A stretch of 64,000 bases of DNA from a virus. Shown here piece by piece: positions 42,840 to 54,000 of the stretch (position 1 is the stretch's first letter; each line of letters begins with the position of its first letter). The position numbers and the translations under genes were made by a program. Below the pieces are notes generated by a model. The model worked only from the letters and a program-made list of their open reading frames with translations, was not told the origin of the DNA and did no database searches. The stretch is taken from positions 1-64,000 of IMG/VR virus record IMGVR_UViG_3300013014_000020. One strand, written 5' to 3'.

Positions 42840-43512
42840 ATCTCATCATATTGTTTTCGTCTTCGTCTTCATAATCATTAAAAGAAGTTTTTACTTCTTC
42901 TGGTGAGTATTCTTCCACATCATCAGATGTTAAAACATATTCATTTTTACCTGATTGTCTCATTTCTTCTTGTTTGTCAACAAAGAAATCTGATAACTTT
43001 TGTTTAAATGGTCCCGAATCTAAACTTCTTAATTCAAGTTTTTCTTCTGGTGTTTTTGGTCTAAACTGATCAAATTTAGTTTCAAGACTATTAATCTTTT
43101 GTACCAATTGATCCATTTCACCTAATTTTGATTCTAAATTTGATAATTGTGTAAATAAATTATTAAAATATTCTTCTTGTTTATCTGACATAGTTTTTTG
43201 TGTGTCGACAAGGTCTGTAATATCAATTTCTTCTTCGCCACCTTCTTCGTCGGCACCAATTTCTTCCACATCAGCGTCAGCTTCAACATCGATTGGTTCA
43301 CCTTCTGTTGGTGGTGCTGGTGTCGCGGGTGCACCTGCTGCCGGTGCCCCTGCTGCTGGTGGTGGGACTTCACCACCTATTGGTGCTTCACCTCCTGGGG
43401 GTGGTGGTGCTCCTAATTCGTCTCCTGGGGGAGGGGGAACTTGTTCCATAATGTATTTGTTAATACTATTGTATCTTGCAATTTCTTCTAAAATTTTTTG
43501 ATCTACACTCAT
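42838..43512 (-). CDS. Pro/Gly/Ala-rich and acidic low-complexity protein
   Basis: A 224-residue protein. The N-terminal 24 residues form a helix ending in YIMEQ. A Pro/Gly/Ala-rich disordered stretch follows (about 25-75), then a strongly acidic stretch (about 76-100), a coiled coil (about 105-150), and a charged C-terminus ending in ENNMMR. The N-terminal helix ending in I-x-E resembles a T4 prohead-targeting sequence with protease site, so an internal head or scaffold-like role is possible. GC content is locally high in the Pro/Ala part, unlike neighbours. It follows the 74-residue gene by 1 base. Confidence 0.75.
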   Translation of the reverse strand: MSVDQKILEEIARYNSINKYIMEQVPPPPGDELGAPPPPGGEAPIGGEVPPPAAGAPAAGAPATPAPPTEGEPIDVEADADVEEIGADEEGGEEEIDITDLVDTQKTMSDKQEEYFNNLFTQLSNLESKLGEMDQLVQKINSLETKFDQFRPKTPEEKLELRSLDSGPFKQKLSDFFVDKQEEMRQSGKNEYVLTSDDVEEYSPEEVKTSFNDYEDEDENNMMR

Positions 43513-43513
43513 C

Positions 43514-43738
43514 TTATCCGTTCAATAATGTTTTTATTCCAGATTTTGTTTCAACCTGAATTTTTTTAAATTGTTTCATTGTATTATCAACTCTTTCAAT
43601 TAGACCATCTTTCATTCTAACTGTGTAGCAATCACCAGTATCTAAATCACATACTTCTTTAAATCCATTACCAGCGTCTTTTTCTGACATTCTTGTGTTC
43701 TTACCTAAGTAATTGTCCAATATTAGTTTTGTGTTCAT
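43514..43738 (-). CDS. small hypothetical protein
   Basis: A 74-residue protein. A central VCDLDTGDCYTVRMKDGLIER segment looks like two short beta hairpins with a Cys pair (CDLDTGDC). The N-terminus is a basic helix (MNTKLILDNYLGK) and the C-terminus is basic. It is unrecognised, and lies between the giant hub gene and the Pro/Ala-rich gene. A good TATTTAT promoter candidate precedes it. Confidence 0.68.
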   Translation of the reverse strand: MNTKLILDNYLGKNTRMSEKDAGNGFKEVCDLDTGDCYTVRMKDGLIERVDNTMKQFKKIQVETKSGIKTLLNG

Positions 43739-43749
43739 ATTTTTTTATT

Positions 43750-43761
43750 TATTTATAAATA
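43750..43761 (-). promoter_or_regulatory. candidate late promoter (TATTTATAAATA)
   Basis: The 12-base palindrome, 11 bases before the ATG at 43738, in the 47-base gap after the hub gene. It is identical to the copies at 14679 and 56307. Confidence 0.5.
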
Positions 43762-43785
43762 TCTATTAAAGATAAAAAATTTACT

Positions 43786-46700
43786 TTATATTAAAATTGG
43801 GGTACCACTTTGGTTATATTCAAAATTTAAGTTAAATATTCTATAATAATCAGTTCTTGTTGGGTCTGGACTACCGTCACTTTTAATTGGGGTTGATTTC
43901 ACATCAAATTTTAAATAATACTTACCAACTTGATCATTAATTGGTTCTCCAAGACATGTTAATTGATCAAAAATTTCATTAAAAGTCATATTAAATGTTT
44001 GTCCATCACTTGATACATATTGTGTTCCAAGAGGAATAATTCCACTTCCAGCACAAATAGATGTTGATGCGTTCAAAATAAGTATATCAACATAAAATAT
44101 TTTTCTTTTGTCTGCTTTAGGGTTTAAACTAATTATTAAACCGTTTACAATGTTTCCAACACTAGCTGAAAGTAATTTTGGTTCAAATAAGAATATCGGA
44201 ATTTCTGGTTCTTGTGGTGGTTGTACAACTGGTTTTGGTTGATTACTCAAAACAAAACTAACAGCTTCTGAAACTTTTTGGATGTATTCTTTCTTAACTT
44301 GTTCAGTTAATGATACCCAAACATTTTTTTCAAACGGAAAATTATTAACAATAAATTCGGAAATAGCAACAATATATGATTGTATATTTGTTACAGAATC
44401 TGTTGGTATATTCACAATTTGTGAAACTAAAATTTTTTCTTTATACTTTTCACCCAAAAATCTTATATGTGAGTCAAAATCAGTAAACACAGCATGTGGT
44501 TTTTGACCGCTAGAATAATTTACACAAACATAACTATTATTGAAATAACTTTTTGATATTTCACCATAATTAAAATTCAAAGGTACTGAAGCAAAATTAT
44601 TATTGTAGCTTGATAAACTTTCACCATTTTTACTATTAAGATAAACTAATGAAAATAATGTATTAATAAACGCACTTATTTGTTGTGGTGGTGTTCCTTG
44701 TATTGCTGTTTGATTAATAATTTGTGTAATTTTATTATAAGCATCACCAATAGTTATTACTGTTTGAGTTGGTGTCGTTGCCGTATAACTTGTATAAGAA
44801 GGATTTAAACCAGTCGAGCAGTTTTGTACTTCACTTGCTTTTGGTTTACTATCTTCCTGTACTTTATTAGTTGCCGCAGAAGTTTCTTTTATTACGTTAT
44901 TTGTTTCTGTTGTTTTTTTAACTTCTTCTTCTTCTTTAATCCTCTCTTTAATTGTTGTAAGGATATTTGTACTTAATGATTGTAATAGTGAATCAATTGC
45001 TGGAATACTATAAAATGGTTGTCTTTGACCTTCTATTGAAGTATCGAAACCATTTTCACTAATTCTATGACTTACATTTGTAATCATATAAGGACCGCTA
45101 AACATTGGAATATTTCTAAGGTTAAAATACATTGTTGGTTGTATTAGGGCGCAACCCAACATATCAATAGAACATTTATAACTTCTATTTCTATATATGT
45201 TGTATAGCGAAACACTTTGTGAGGCACTTGTTCTATTTCTTGATTGGTTCGCCATTTGGTTTAACATCTCAAGAGATTCTGCTGTTGGTTTTCCGACATC
45301 TTGACCGATATCCAATTGTTTAAATATTTGTTGGTTTTGTGGTCCAAAGTCTACATTGAAACCAACTACTTTATTTGATTTATCCCAATTGGTTTTACCT
45401 TCTTGGTTTTCAATCAACGGATTGTCACTTGCTCTTCTCATGTCAAAAGCATCGTCTCTAAATCTATAATCAGCATTTTCATTCATTGCTAAATGTTGAC
45501 TAGTAGCATGCGCATACATTGCAACTATTTTTGATCCAGTTTCACGATAGTCAACAGTTGTGTGTGTCCCAAATAAAGTTTTGGCAAATTCTAAAGTGCC
45601 TTCCGGTCTTGGGTTTGGGTTTTTAGACACGTCTTGTACATTGTAGAAATTAGCATAAGCCGGTAAAATCCAATACGTAAATCTATTATCAGAAAAAATA
45701 GTATTAACAATCCCCAACATATTATTTGTGTGCTGCCATTGACTTATCCTATCTTTTAATAAAAATATATCAACAAATATTTTCTGTCCAACATCTCTAC
45801 TTGCTCTATCAACAATTAAAACATCTTCAAATAATGTTTTACTTCGTAGGTCCGCTCCGGCAATCCAAGAATCGTTCATACCTTTAAAGGCGTCCCACAT
45901 TTCATATCTTGATATTTCACCAAGATATTCTTTAAATTTAACCCCAGTTTGGTTTTGTTTAATGGATATGCTACCTAGTTTGTTTCTAACTGATGTTAAA
46001 GTATTATCTAAAATTAAATTCAAATATGTTTCACCATCCCTTATGTAACTATTCATAAGACCAAAAAACTTATTCATTGTTAAAGTTGGGTCTTTTAATT
46101 TTTGTGTTGCATACAATTTAATCATTGGAGCATAAAATTTCACATTATTTTCTGTGAACTCCATATCCATATCAATAAAGAAATCTGTAATATATGAACC
46201 ATTATTTGTATATTCTAATTCTGGTATTTCAGAAAAACCAACATAGGTTTCTAATGCTTTCCAAGTTTCTGGACTTTGTGTTTTAGATTGTGCTAATGTA
46301 ATTGTGCCTCCTTGTGTTGGTAATAAACCAGGTGAATTTTGTACATAACCGGCCCAGGTGTAAGGATCTTGTATAAAATCTGTTGAAAACGTGTAAAACA
46401 TTTTTTTATCAAAATTAGATGGATTACCGTATTTGAATACAACTTGGTAGTCCATAAATGTTTCAATTGTTTTTTGAAAAGACTTTTTTTGGTTTTCTGT
46501 TATTTCATTTATTAATGCACTTCCGGTTAAACCTTCTGGATTAATCGTCTTAAACATTGTTTTCATCAAGCCTTGGAAATTTTCATATGTTTCTTCAACA
46601 GTGATTTCATCTTCCCTTGGTTGTAAATTACTCTCAAAGTCATAAACAGACGTACTAAACAATAAAAATTGTTTTTCAAATTGATCTAATATTTCTGGTG

Positions 46701-49700
46701 TAAATGTTGTAAATAATTCACTTATTTTTGAATATTTTGTTGGGTCTCCGAAAATTCCAAAGTTTTGTTGCTCTTCTTCGTTTGTAAAAATTTCTCTTAT
46801 GTATTCGTCTGGTTGTGGTTTTGCTAATTTTGAATTATCAAAATAACCGTAGTTTGGCGCTTTCCAGAATAATCTTACAGCTCCATTGTGGAGTGCAGGA
46901 TTATTACTTATATTAATTTTCATACTACCATTATTATTAAAACATTCTTGTTTTGCTTGGTTAACATTTGAACCAAAAGATGGTAGAGCGTAAATGGATT
47001 TTTTATCTGGTGTAAGGGTATAACAACTCCAAGGAAGACAAATTAATGAACTGTTAGGTGAAAGAATCCCAGGTCCTTCATTAATTAAGGCACTAGTTGT
47101 TGGGATCATTCTAAAGTTTTCACTTAATGCGTTTTGTATACTTGAATTTTGGTAGCCGGGTATTGGTTTATTTGTAACAATAAATGGTTGTGCCACGGTT
47201 GGTGGTGAAACAACAACACCTTGTACTGGACTTATTATGTATGTTCCGGTACTTCCGGTTGCGCCAGCTAATTGTTGTATTATTGTTGTTCCTGGAGCTA
47301 AAGTTGACCCAGACAAAACTAATCCAGGTTCTAAAGCGATAAAGTTTAACGAAACAACCTCCAAAGTATTACCTGTAACATAATACGTTCCTTCAATGTT
47401 TGTGGTTTGACTAAATAATTTTGTCCCTTTAAAGAAGACGTGAAAATCATCAAGTAATTTAGGATAAAATCCAGTATTAATAATTGTTTTTTGATTTAAT
47501 CCTAATGTGTTAACACCATCTAATACGATATCATAATTGGTGCCATCAACTTGTAAATTATATTGTGTTGTTGTCGATGAAAATGCCGGATCATAATTAC
47601 CAATATAATCTGTGTTATCCCAAATTCCGTCTAAAATATCAACACCATCCAGTTTGAATTTCTTATATCTATGCCAAATTCCACCATACTTTAAAACCCA
47701 AGCATATGGTACTTCGTGAATTGCTCCGAATTTTTTTAATGAAGGAAGTATATAACTATTTGTTATTACAGAACCATCTGAATTATATGTCTTATATTTA
47801 TCTCTTAATGTTGCCAGCGGTAAACTATTTAAAAATAAATAAGCCGCTGCCTTATACGGTGATTTTTCAATTAAACTATATCTAAATTCATATAAACCTT
47901 TTTGGATTGCGTTTGTAAAATATGGTGTATTAAATAATGATGTTGTTTGTCTTGCAACAAGTTTACCGTCATAATTTTCATAAACAACATCTCCTTCGGT
48001 TGTATATTGTTCTTTAATTTTTCTTTCTTTGTAGAAAGTTTCTAAATTTTGTAAATTAAGTGTTTGATCAAAAACACTAGTTTTATAGTTAAAGTTAACA
48101 ATAGGTAAAAGGTTGTCTTTGTTTTTTACAAGTTTAATAGATTTGTTATACTCTAACGTATCGCTTGTTTTAAACACATCTACCTTTGATTGGATTGCTT
48201 TGCCATTTGCTAAGTGGTCTTTACACCAATCTAAATCAGTTAGTGGGTATAAATCAGTAAAATCATAATCATCATTTATAACAGACCCACCAAAATAATT
48301 TATTACTGGTTGTTCATTTGTTAAACCAACATTTGGTAGTGCTTTGTCTTCATCTAATATTGATCCTTTATACATAAAAAATGAAACGTCCGTATCGTTT
48401 TTCAAATATGGTGTATTAATAATTCCACGAATAAAGTTTTGCCAACTTTGTCCCTCACCTTGATTTGATATATGTCTTAAAAATCCAGGATAAATTGATG
48501 CGTTTATATTATATTGTTTTAATTTTTGAGTTATAAATGGATTGTCATCACTTATTGCTTTAAGTATGTCTGTTGTTTCTGACTCACCAACATATTGTTG
48601 TACATTATTATCCTTAATACTTTTTCGATTAAATTTGGAATAAAATGAATTTACAAACATTCTTTCATAAATTTCATAGAAGAATTTTACCTCTTCGGTA
48701 TTTTGATAAACGTCATTTCCAATTGTAAATTCGGTAGCATTAAAACTAAACCTATTTGGTCTTTCTAAAAAATTACCAGTTGGTCCATTATCAAATTTTG
48801 GTGGGCTAACTTGTGTATAACCTCTTAAAAATTCTTCAACAAATTGTACTTCTGGCCAAATTTCTGGATTATACGCGTTAAACTGTAACGCTAAGTCATC
48901 ATCACCGGGATATGCTAATTCGTATTTTTCTTTACCTTCTTCAAGTGAAGACTTTATAATTTGTGGCCAAGGATAAATCGGTGAATCTAATTCGGCATTT
49001 TTATAATCAACACTTTGTACTGTAAGACTTGTGTTAAAAACTGCCTTTTTTCTGTTTGCGTCGTCTCTTAAATCCCAAGCTTTTGTGTGAACATCATCCA
49101 TCATTCTTAAAAAAGCTTCACCTTGCGCAAAAAATACCGCTAAAACATTTCTAATTGTTGGTTGAAAACCTAATCCATTTGTTGGACTGGAAAACTCGGC
49201 TTGAATTTCTTTAGTTATATTTTCTTCAATTTCTTTTTTCTTTATTTCATATTTTTCTTGGATTTTTTTAATCAAATCTTTATATGATTTTGGTCCTTCA
49301 AAATATGTTAAACCAGGATATTCCCCAACATTTGAGTAATCGGTAATTTCTTTGTTTAGATCATTTCTATATTTAATATATTCTTCACTGGTACTTAAAC
49401 CAGAAAATGTTTGTCCAATTCTTTTTTTGTATGTTTCAGATATATTAATATCACCAATATTTACGTTTTGGAAAAACGTACCTATAGTAATTGGTATTGG
49501 TATGTCTTTACCGATAGCAGAATTTGATAATAATATATTATTATATTTTTTTATAATTCCATCTAAATCTGTGATTGCTTTTGATTTTTGTTGAGCATCA
49601 TTAAATTCTGGTTTGTATTTATAAAGAACTGTTTTTTCTTTGTTGTTTTTTATAAAAACATTTTCATCGTCAAACCATCTTCCTTTCCAAGAATTAACAC

Positions 49701-50766
49701 CAGAATACAAATATATTTCACTGGTGTATTCACCTAGCTTAATCAAATAATCCTCAAGTTTATTTAAAACATCTAAATTTTTTTTCTTAAACTTTTCTTC
49801 AATTGCTGTTATTAATTTTTCTAATTTTTCCTTTAATTGTAATATTGTTATTTCTGGAAAATTATCATCGATTAACCCTTTTGATTTATATTCAGAATAA
49901 AGTTCTTTCATTTTCTGAAGACCTAAACTACTTGTAACTGTTTCAGTTTTTGAGTTGCCTCCACTTGAATTTGTTGTTACTGTTGTTGGTTTTGTTATTG
50001 AAAGTTGGTACATAGAAGGAACAGCATACATTGCGGCCCAACTTACCTGACTCATAATTGTATATTTGTAAGTATAAAACTGACAGTTGATTCTAAAGTT
50101 ATGTGATGAAGGATCAAAAGAGCTTGTAAACGAATGTAACATCAATGGAAGTCTTATTGCTTTACCTAAATAACCTTTTATTGTTAAATAGAAAACAGGA
50201 TAAGGTAACTGAAAAAATGCGGCATAAGGTGAATTGTTTCCGGCTTCAAATAATGCTCTACCTTTAATGTCTTCAAATGTTATACTAATTACTGGTAAAA
50301 AATCTAAACCATAGTCAATATTTATTTGAGTTATACCAAGTAGTCCATTATCGATAGCACCTTCAACGCCGTTTGAATATAAACTTTGATTAATATAATA
50401 ATCATCAGATAAGTTTGGGTTTTGAGTTACCGTAATTTTTGGTTGGTTCACACCCTTACCTTCTATTGTTCCTTTACCGGTTAATTCGTCAGACCAATTA
50501 GTATCTAAAAATTGTTTAAATCCTGGGTTCAAAAAATTAATCTTTCCAACAGATACTGTTTTTACAGCTTCATTTGCTGGAACACCAACGGCTAATTTAG
50601 TTCTTGGTATTACCGAACATTCAAGGTTGGCATACATTACCAAATCTTCCTGTCTAATTAACCTATCTTTAACATTCCCATCGTTATCTATTACTTTGTT
50701 TGGGTCTATTACTGATATATTTTGGTAATCAAATTCAACTAATATGTTTTCTGAGTTATCTTCCAT
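43786..50766 (-). CDS. giant baseplate hub protein (gp27/gpD-like elements)
   Basis: A 2326-residue structural protein. Near the N-terminus (about residues 160-245) ITFEDIKGRALFEAG and YLTIKGYLGKAIRLPLML fit a first hub beta-domain. At about 1870-1925 a run of YKCSIDMLGCALIQPTMYF, FSGPYMITNVSHRIS and GFDTSIEGQRQ matches the second hub barrel of gp27/gpD/VgrG-type proteins. T4 gp27 has about 390 residues, so more than 1500 residues are inserted or appended, including a coiled coil (about 275-350). A Lys/Glu/Asn-rich linker leads to a C-terminal 350-residue part. It forms the centre of the baseplate under the tail tube. The start overlaps the LysM gene by 11 bases. Confidence 0.72.
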   Translation of the reverse strand: MEDNSENILVEFDYQNISVIDPNKVIDNDGNVKDRLIRQEDLVMYANLECSVIPRTKLAVGVPANEAVKTVSVGKINFLNPGFKQFLDTNWSDELTGKGTIEGKGVNQPKITVTQNPNLSDDYYINQSLYSNGVEGAIDNGLLGITQINIDYGLDFLPVISITFEDIKGRALFEAGNNSPYAAFFQLPYPVFYLTIKGYLGKAIRLPLMLHSFTSSFDPSSHNFRINCQFYTYKYTIMSQVSWAAMYAVPSMYQLSITKPTTVTTNSSGGNSKTETVTSSLGLQKMKELYSEYKSKGLIDDNFPEITILQLKEKLEKLITAIEEKFKKKNLDVLNKLEDYLIKLGEYTSEIYLYSGVNSWKGRWFDDENVFIKNNKEKTVLYKYKPEFNDAQQKSKAITDLDGIIKKYNNILLSNSAIGKDIPIPITIGTFFQNVNIGDINISETYKKRIGQTFSGLSTSEEYIKYRNDLNKEITDYSNVGEYPGLTYFEGPKSYKDLIKKIQEKYEIKKKEIEENITKEIQAEFSSPTNGLGFQPTIRNVLAVFFAQGEAFLRMMDDVHTKAWDLRDDANRKKAVFNTSLTVQSVDYKNAELDSPIYPWPQIIKSSLEEGKEKYELAYPGDDDLALQFNAYNPEIWPEVQFVEEFLRGYTQVSPPKFDNGPTGNFLERPNRFSFNATEFTIGNDVYQNTEEVKFFYEIYERMFVNSFYSKFNRKSIKDNNVQQYVGESETTDILKAISDDNPFITQKLKQYNINASIYPGFLRHISNQGEGQSWQNFIRGIINTPYLKNDTDVSFFMYKGSILDEDKALPNVGLTNEQPVINYFGGSVINDDYDFTDLYPLTDLDWCKDHLANGKAIQSKVDVFKTSDTLEYNKSIKLVKNKDNLLPIVNFNYKTSVFDQTLNLQNLETFYKERKIKEQYTTEGDVVYENYDGKLVARQTTSLFNTPYFTNAIQKGLYEFRYSLIEKSPYKAAAYLFLNSLPLATLRDKYKTYNSDGSVITNSYILPSLKKFGAIHEVPYAWVLKYGGIWHRYKKFKLDGVDILDGIWDNTDYIGNYDPAFSSTTTQYNLQVDGTNYDIVLDGVNTLGLNQKTIINTGFYPKLLDDFHVFFKGTKLFSQTTNIEGTYYVTGNTLEVVSLNFIALEPGLVLSGSTLAPGTTIIQQLAGATGSTGTYIISPVQGVVVSPPTVAQPFIVTNKPIPGYQNSSIQNALSENFRMIPTTSALINEGPGILSPNSSLICLPWSCYTLTPDKKSIYALPSFGSNVNQAKQECFNNNGSMKINISNNPALHNGAVRLFWKAPNYGYFDNSKLAKPQPDEYIREIFTNEEEQQNFGIFGDPTKYSKISELFTTFTPEILDQFEKQFLLFSTSVYDFESNLQPREDEITVEETYENFQGLMKTMFKTINPEGLTGSALINEITENQKKSFQKTIETFMDYQVVFKYGNPSNFDKKMFYTFSTDFIQDPYTWAGYVQNSPGLLPTQGGTITLAQSKTQSPETWKALETYVGFSEIPELEYTNNGSYITDFFIDMDMEFTENNVKFYAPMIKLYATQKLKDPTLTMNKFFGLMNSYIRDGETYLNLILDNTLTSVRNKLGSISIKQNQTGVKFKEYLGEISRYEMWDAFKGMNDSWIAGADLRSKTLFEDVLIVDRASRDVGQKIFVDIFLLKDRISQWQHTNNMLGIVNTIFSDNRFTYWILPAYANFYNVQDVSKNPNPRPEGTLEFAKTLFGTHTTVDYRETGSKIVAMYAHATSQHLAMNENADYRFRDDAFDMRRASDNPLIENQEGKTNWDKSNKVVGFNVDFGPQNQQIFKQLDIGQDVGKPTAESLEMLNQMANQSRNRTSASQSVSLYNIYRNRSYKCSIDMLGCALIQPTMYFNLRNIPMFSGPYMITNVSHRISENGFDTSIEGQRQPFYSIPAIDSLLQSLSTNILTTIKERIKEEEEVKKTTETNNVIKETSAATNKVQEDSKPKASEVQNCSTGLNPSYTSYTATTPTQTVITIGDAYNKITQIINQTAIQGTPPQQISAFINTLFSLVYLNSKNGESLSSYNNNFASVPLNFNYGEISKSYFNNSYVCVNYSSGQKPHAVFTDFDSHIRFLGEKYKEKILVSQIVNIPTDSVTNIQSYIVAISEFIVNNFPFEKNVWVSLTEQVKKEYIQKVSEAVSFVLSNQPKPVVQPPQEPEIPIFLFEPKLLSASVGNIVNGLIISLNPKADKRKIFYVDILILNASTSICAGSGIIPLGTQYVSSDGQTFNMTFNEIFDQLTCLGEPINDQVGKYYLKFDVKSTPIKSDGSPDPTRTDYYRIFNLNFEYNQSGTPILI

Positions 50767-51079
50767 AGTATAGGAAATGGTTATCTATTGCACTTTTATA
50801 TTCCTGTACAGAAGTTAGTAGCGGATATGGAATTGTCAATACAGCACCATCTGGTATATTAGTTTCCATACCGGTATATCTTGGGTTTGCTTGCATAATT
50901 AACCAACCAAATAGCGGACTATTATAATATTGTTGTGAAATTTTATCTAATCTTGATTGGCCAAATCTATATATATGTTTCTTATCAGATGATTTACTGG
51001 CCACATTTACGTATGGTACAACAGTCTGTTGACCATTTTGCAAAAACATTGCATACCTATTATAATATTGTTGTGTCAT
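50756..51079 (-). CDS. LysM-domain baseplate protein, gpX/gp53-like
   Basis: A 107-residue protein. Residues about 42-85 form a LysM-like fold: RLDKISQQYYNSPLFGWLIMQAN, then TNIPDGAVLTIP, with the typical 'D-x-I-A/S-x-x-YY ... W ... AN ... L x I P' pattern. Small LysM proteins (P2 gpX, Pvc7) or LysM-bearing gp53 sit beside the hub in contractile systems and bind hub or cell wall. It lies between the giant hub and the OmpA-domain gene, with an 11-base overlap to the hub gene. Confidence 0.85.
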   Translation of the reverse strand: MTQQYYNRYAMFLQNGQQTVVPYVNVASKSSDKKHIYRFGQSRLDKISQQYYNSPLFGWLIMQANPRYTGMETNIPDGAVLTIPYPLLTSVQEYKSAIDNHFLYYGR

Positions 51080-51080
51080 A

Positions 51081-54000
51081 TTAATTAAATGTTATTTTAT
51101 CATTAAAGTTATTATCATTATTTATATTATTATCAGAATATGTTTTTTTCAATAATTTTTCATTATCTTTATAGTTATTATCTTTTTCAGTTGAGTATTT
51201 CATTTTAGTTTCAAATGGTTCAATTTTGTAATTTTTAAAAGTTTGATATGTCGGACTAGTTTCAAAATCGGTTAAAATTTTTGTTTCAGCATTTTTTTCT
51301 TTAATAAAAAGAGTTTTAAGTTCTTCACAAACATTACGAATATCTTCTTCCATTAATGTGTTTTTCTTAACAAGTTCTGTCATTAAACTTTCAACAAATG
51401 GTTGGTATTTTGCATCATCAGTGAAAATATTTGACATACATAGATAGAATCTTTCGTCTTCTACGGTGTCAAATTCTAGTCTTAATATTGGTACAAAACT
51501 ATAATCTTCTGTTACTACCTCTTCATCTAAAACCTTATTTAATGTAAGTCCACTAAGATATTCATCTAATCTATAACCTATATTAGTTTGATAGTTTTCT
51601 GCAACTAACTCAAATGGTGTTGGATTTGGTGATGGTGTTGGTGGTTGTAAATTATAAACAACATATTTACCGGTATCTAACTTAAAACCATCAACTTTAT
51701 GATTAACTAAATCTAATTTTCTAAAGGTTTGTACATAATTTTCTTGGTATTTTGTAATTTCATTTTGTGGTCCTATAAGTGCCTCATTTAATTCATCTAA
51801 TCTTTCTGTTATTATATCAATTAATTTATTTTTAAGTTGTCTAATTGCTGAATCTGGATATCCATTTGTACTCTTTTTAACTTTTAAAATAATTGGGTTT
51901 TTATCGTCTTTTACATCATTTCTAGCTTGTCTAATAATGTTTTCAACGTCATCTTCAACTTTTGTTGGTTTTCCAAAAATTTCAGTTAATACTTTATCAG
52001 GATCATATTGTGCTAAAGTTCCTGAAAAATATTTTACATTTTTATATAGGTATTGTATAAAGCCATAGTTTGTAACATTGTTTACAGTTTTTAACTGATC
52101 AAAAATTGTTATAAAATAATTTTTAGTGTTATCTGATAATTCTTTAAAGATGTCGGTGTATTCTATTTCACCTTCCTCATACTCACCATTATCAAATGAT
52201 ATTGTACTCAAAATTTTACCAATAGTTGAACCGCCATTGTTATTAATAATGTCTGGTACATCAGCACTAGTTGTTTGAATTGGTGGTGGTGGTGTTTCCT
52301 TAACCGAAAGTAGTTTCTTTGCAAAGTCTTCGTCGTTCTTTTTTCCACTTTGATCTGTCGCAACAGCTCTATCATCATATATTTCAGTATTAGCATAAAA
52401 ATTAAATGATAATGCATTTTGTAATTGTGCGACAGGTTCCGCTAACCCGTGTCCACCAATAAAATCAAAACTCAATGAAACTTTAGCAATCATTGGTTGC
52501 ACCCCAATTCCTTCTGGGTTAATATCATATATTAATGGGTCATAAGTTATTTGTAGTTGTGTTGGTACTATTTTAGTGTGATAAAAATCACCAACTCTCA
52601 ATACTAATATTGGTGGTGTTCCAAATGATGTATTCCTTGCGTCGTTATATTTTGGTTTACCGTCTGGACCAATTACCGGTATTGTTTCACCCGGTCTAAC
52701 ACATTGATTAAGAAATGTTAATCTAGAATTTAAACCTTCTGGTGTTGTTGAGTGGAACGCCGGATGGAAATACTTTATCTTGTCTTGGATGCTTGCAAGA
52801 ACCATTGGTTGATCTTCTTTTATTAAATCAAAATAATCGCATTCAGAAAATAAAAATCTTAATACTTTTTTAGAAATACCTTCTTTTAATTTTTTTGCAG
52901 GATCAATTGGTCTTGTCGTCACGGGTGTTACAACAACATCTTCGATTGGTGGGTCACCACAATTATTTTCACAATCCGTTAAGCCGCTAAACGGTGCTGT
53001 TGGGTCATCAGTTTCAATACAAATACCATTTACACACTTATATCTTTTATTTACCTGTGGTGTTATTGGTATCGGTGACGGTGACGGTGTTGGGGGTATC
53101 GGTGAAGGTGCTGGTGTTGGGGGTGGTTTTGGTTTTGTAACCGAAATTTTATTAATACCGACTCTACGACAAACCATAGCTGGAACACTATACCATTGAG
53201 AATTGTTTGTAACAGCATTTAAATTAACATCTTTAATATTGTTAGTACAATTAACACCTTTTCCGGCACCATTATTTGTTTGTGGTATTATATACTGTTC
53301 ACCACTTGCAGTATATTTAAATTTAACTTTACCTTGACTTTGTAATGTAGCCATTGTGTCATTACCAAGTTTTTGTTTTAAAAACCATTTTTTTACAGAA
53401 TCATTTCTTCTTTGTGATAAATTATTATTATACCCAACTGAAGCTGGGGCTGACGCTGATCCTTGTAATTCTAAAACTACGGTACCACCTTGATCTATAA
53501 TTATTTCTTTAAGTTTTGGTAAAAGTTCATCTTTAATTTTTTTAAAGTTGCCAATAATTACTTGGTCAAAAAATGGTATTACTTCTGCTCTTGTGAATAC
53601 ATCACCACCACTACTTACTTTTAAAGGTGCTGAACTTGTATTATAGACAGTTTTTCTTCCTAAATAAACATCGTACCAATATTGATAATCTTGACTATTA
53701 GGTACTGTTGTTTCCCAGCTTCCAGATCCAAATGGATAATCATTGTCAAAATAAAAGGCATATCCTTCCCATTCTGTTAATTCGGTATTGGTGATTTCTT
53801 GTTCTTTATTCGGTACAGCATTTGTGTTTGATGTGCTATTACTATTGTTTTCTGAAACGTTAACAGCATTACCTGTATTGGCAATAATAGGATTGTCACC
53901 ACCACCAGAAGACGCATCAATTTGTGGTTCTGGATTTACTGGTATTTCATCTAACACACCATATTTTTCTTCGTCTGTAAGTCTTGGGTCTGCTAATAAT

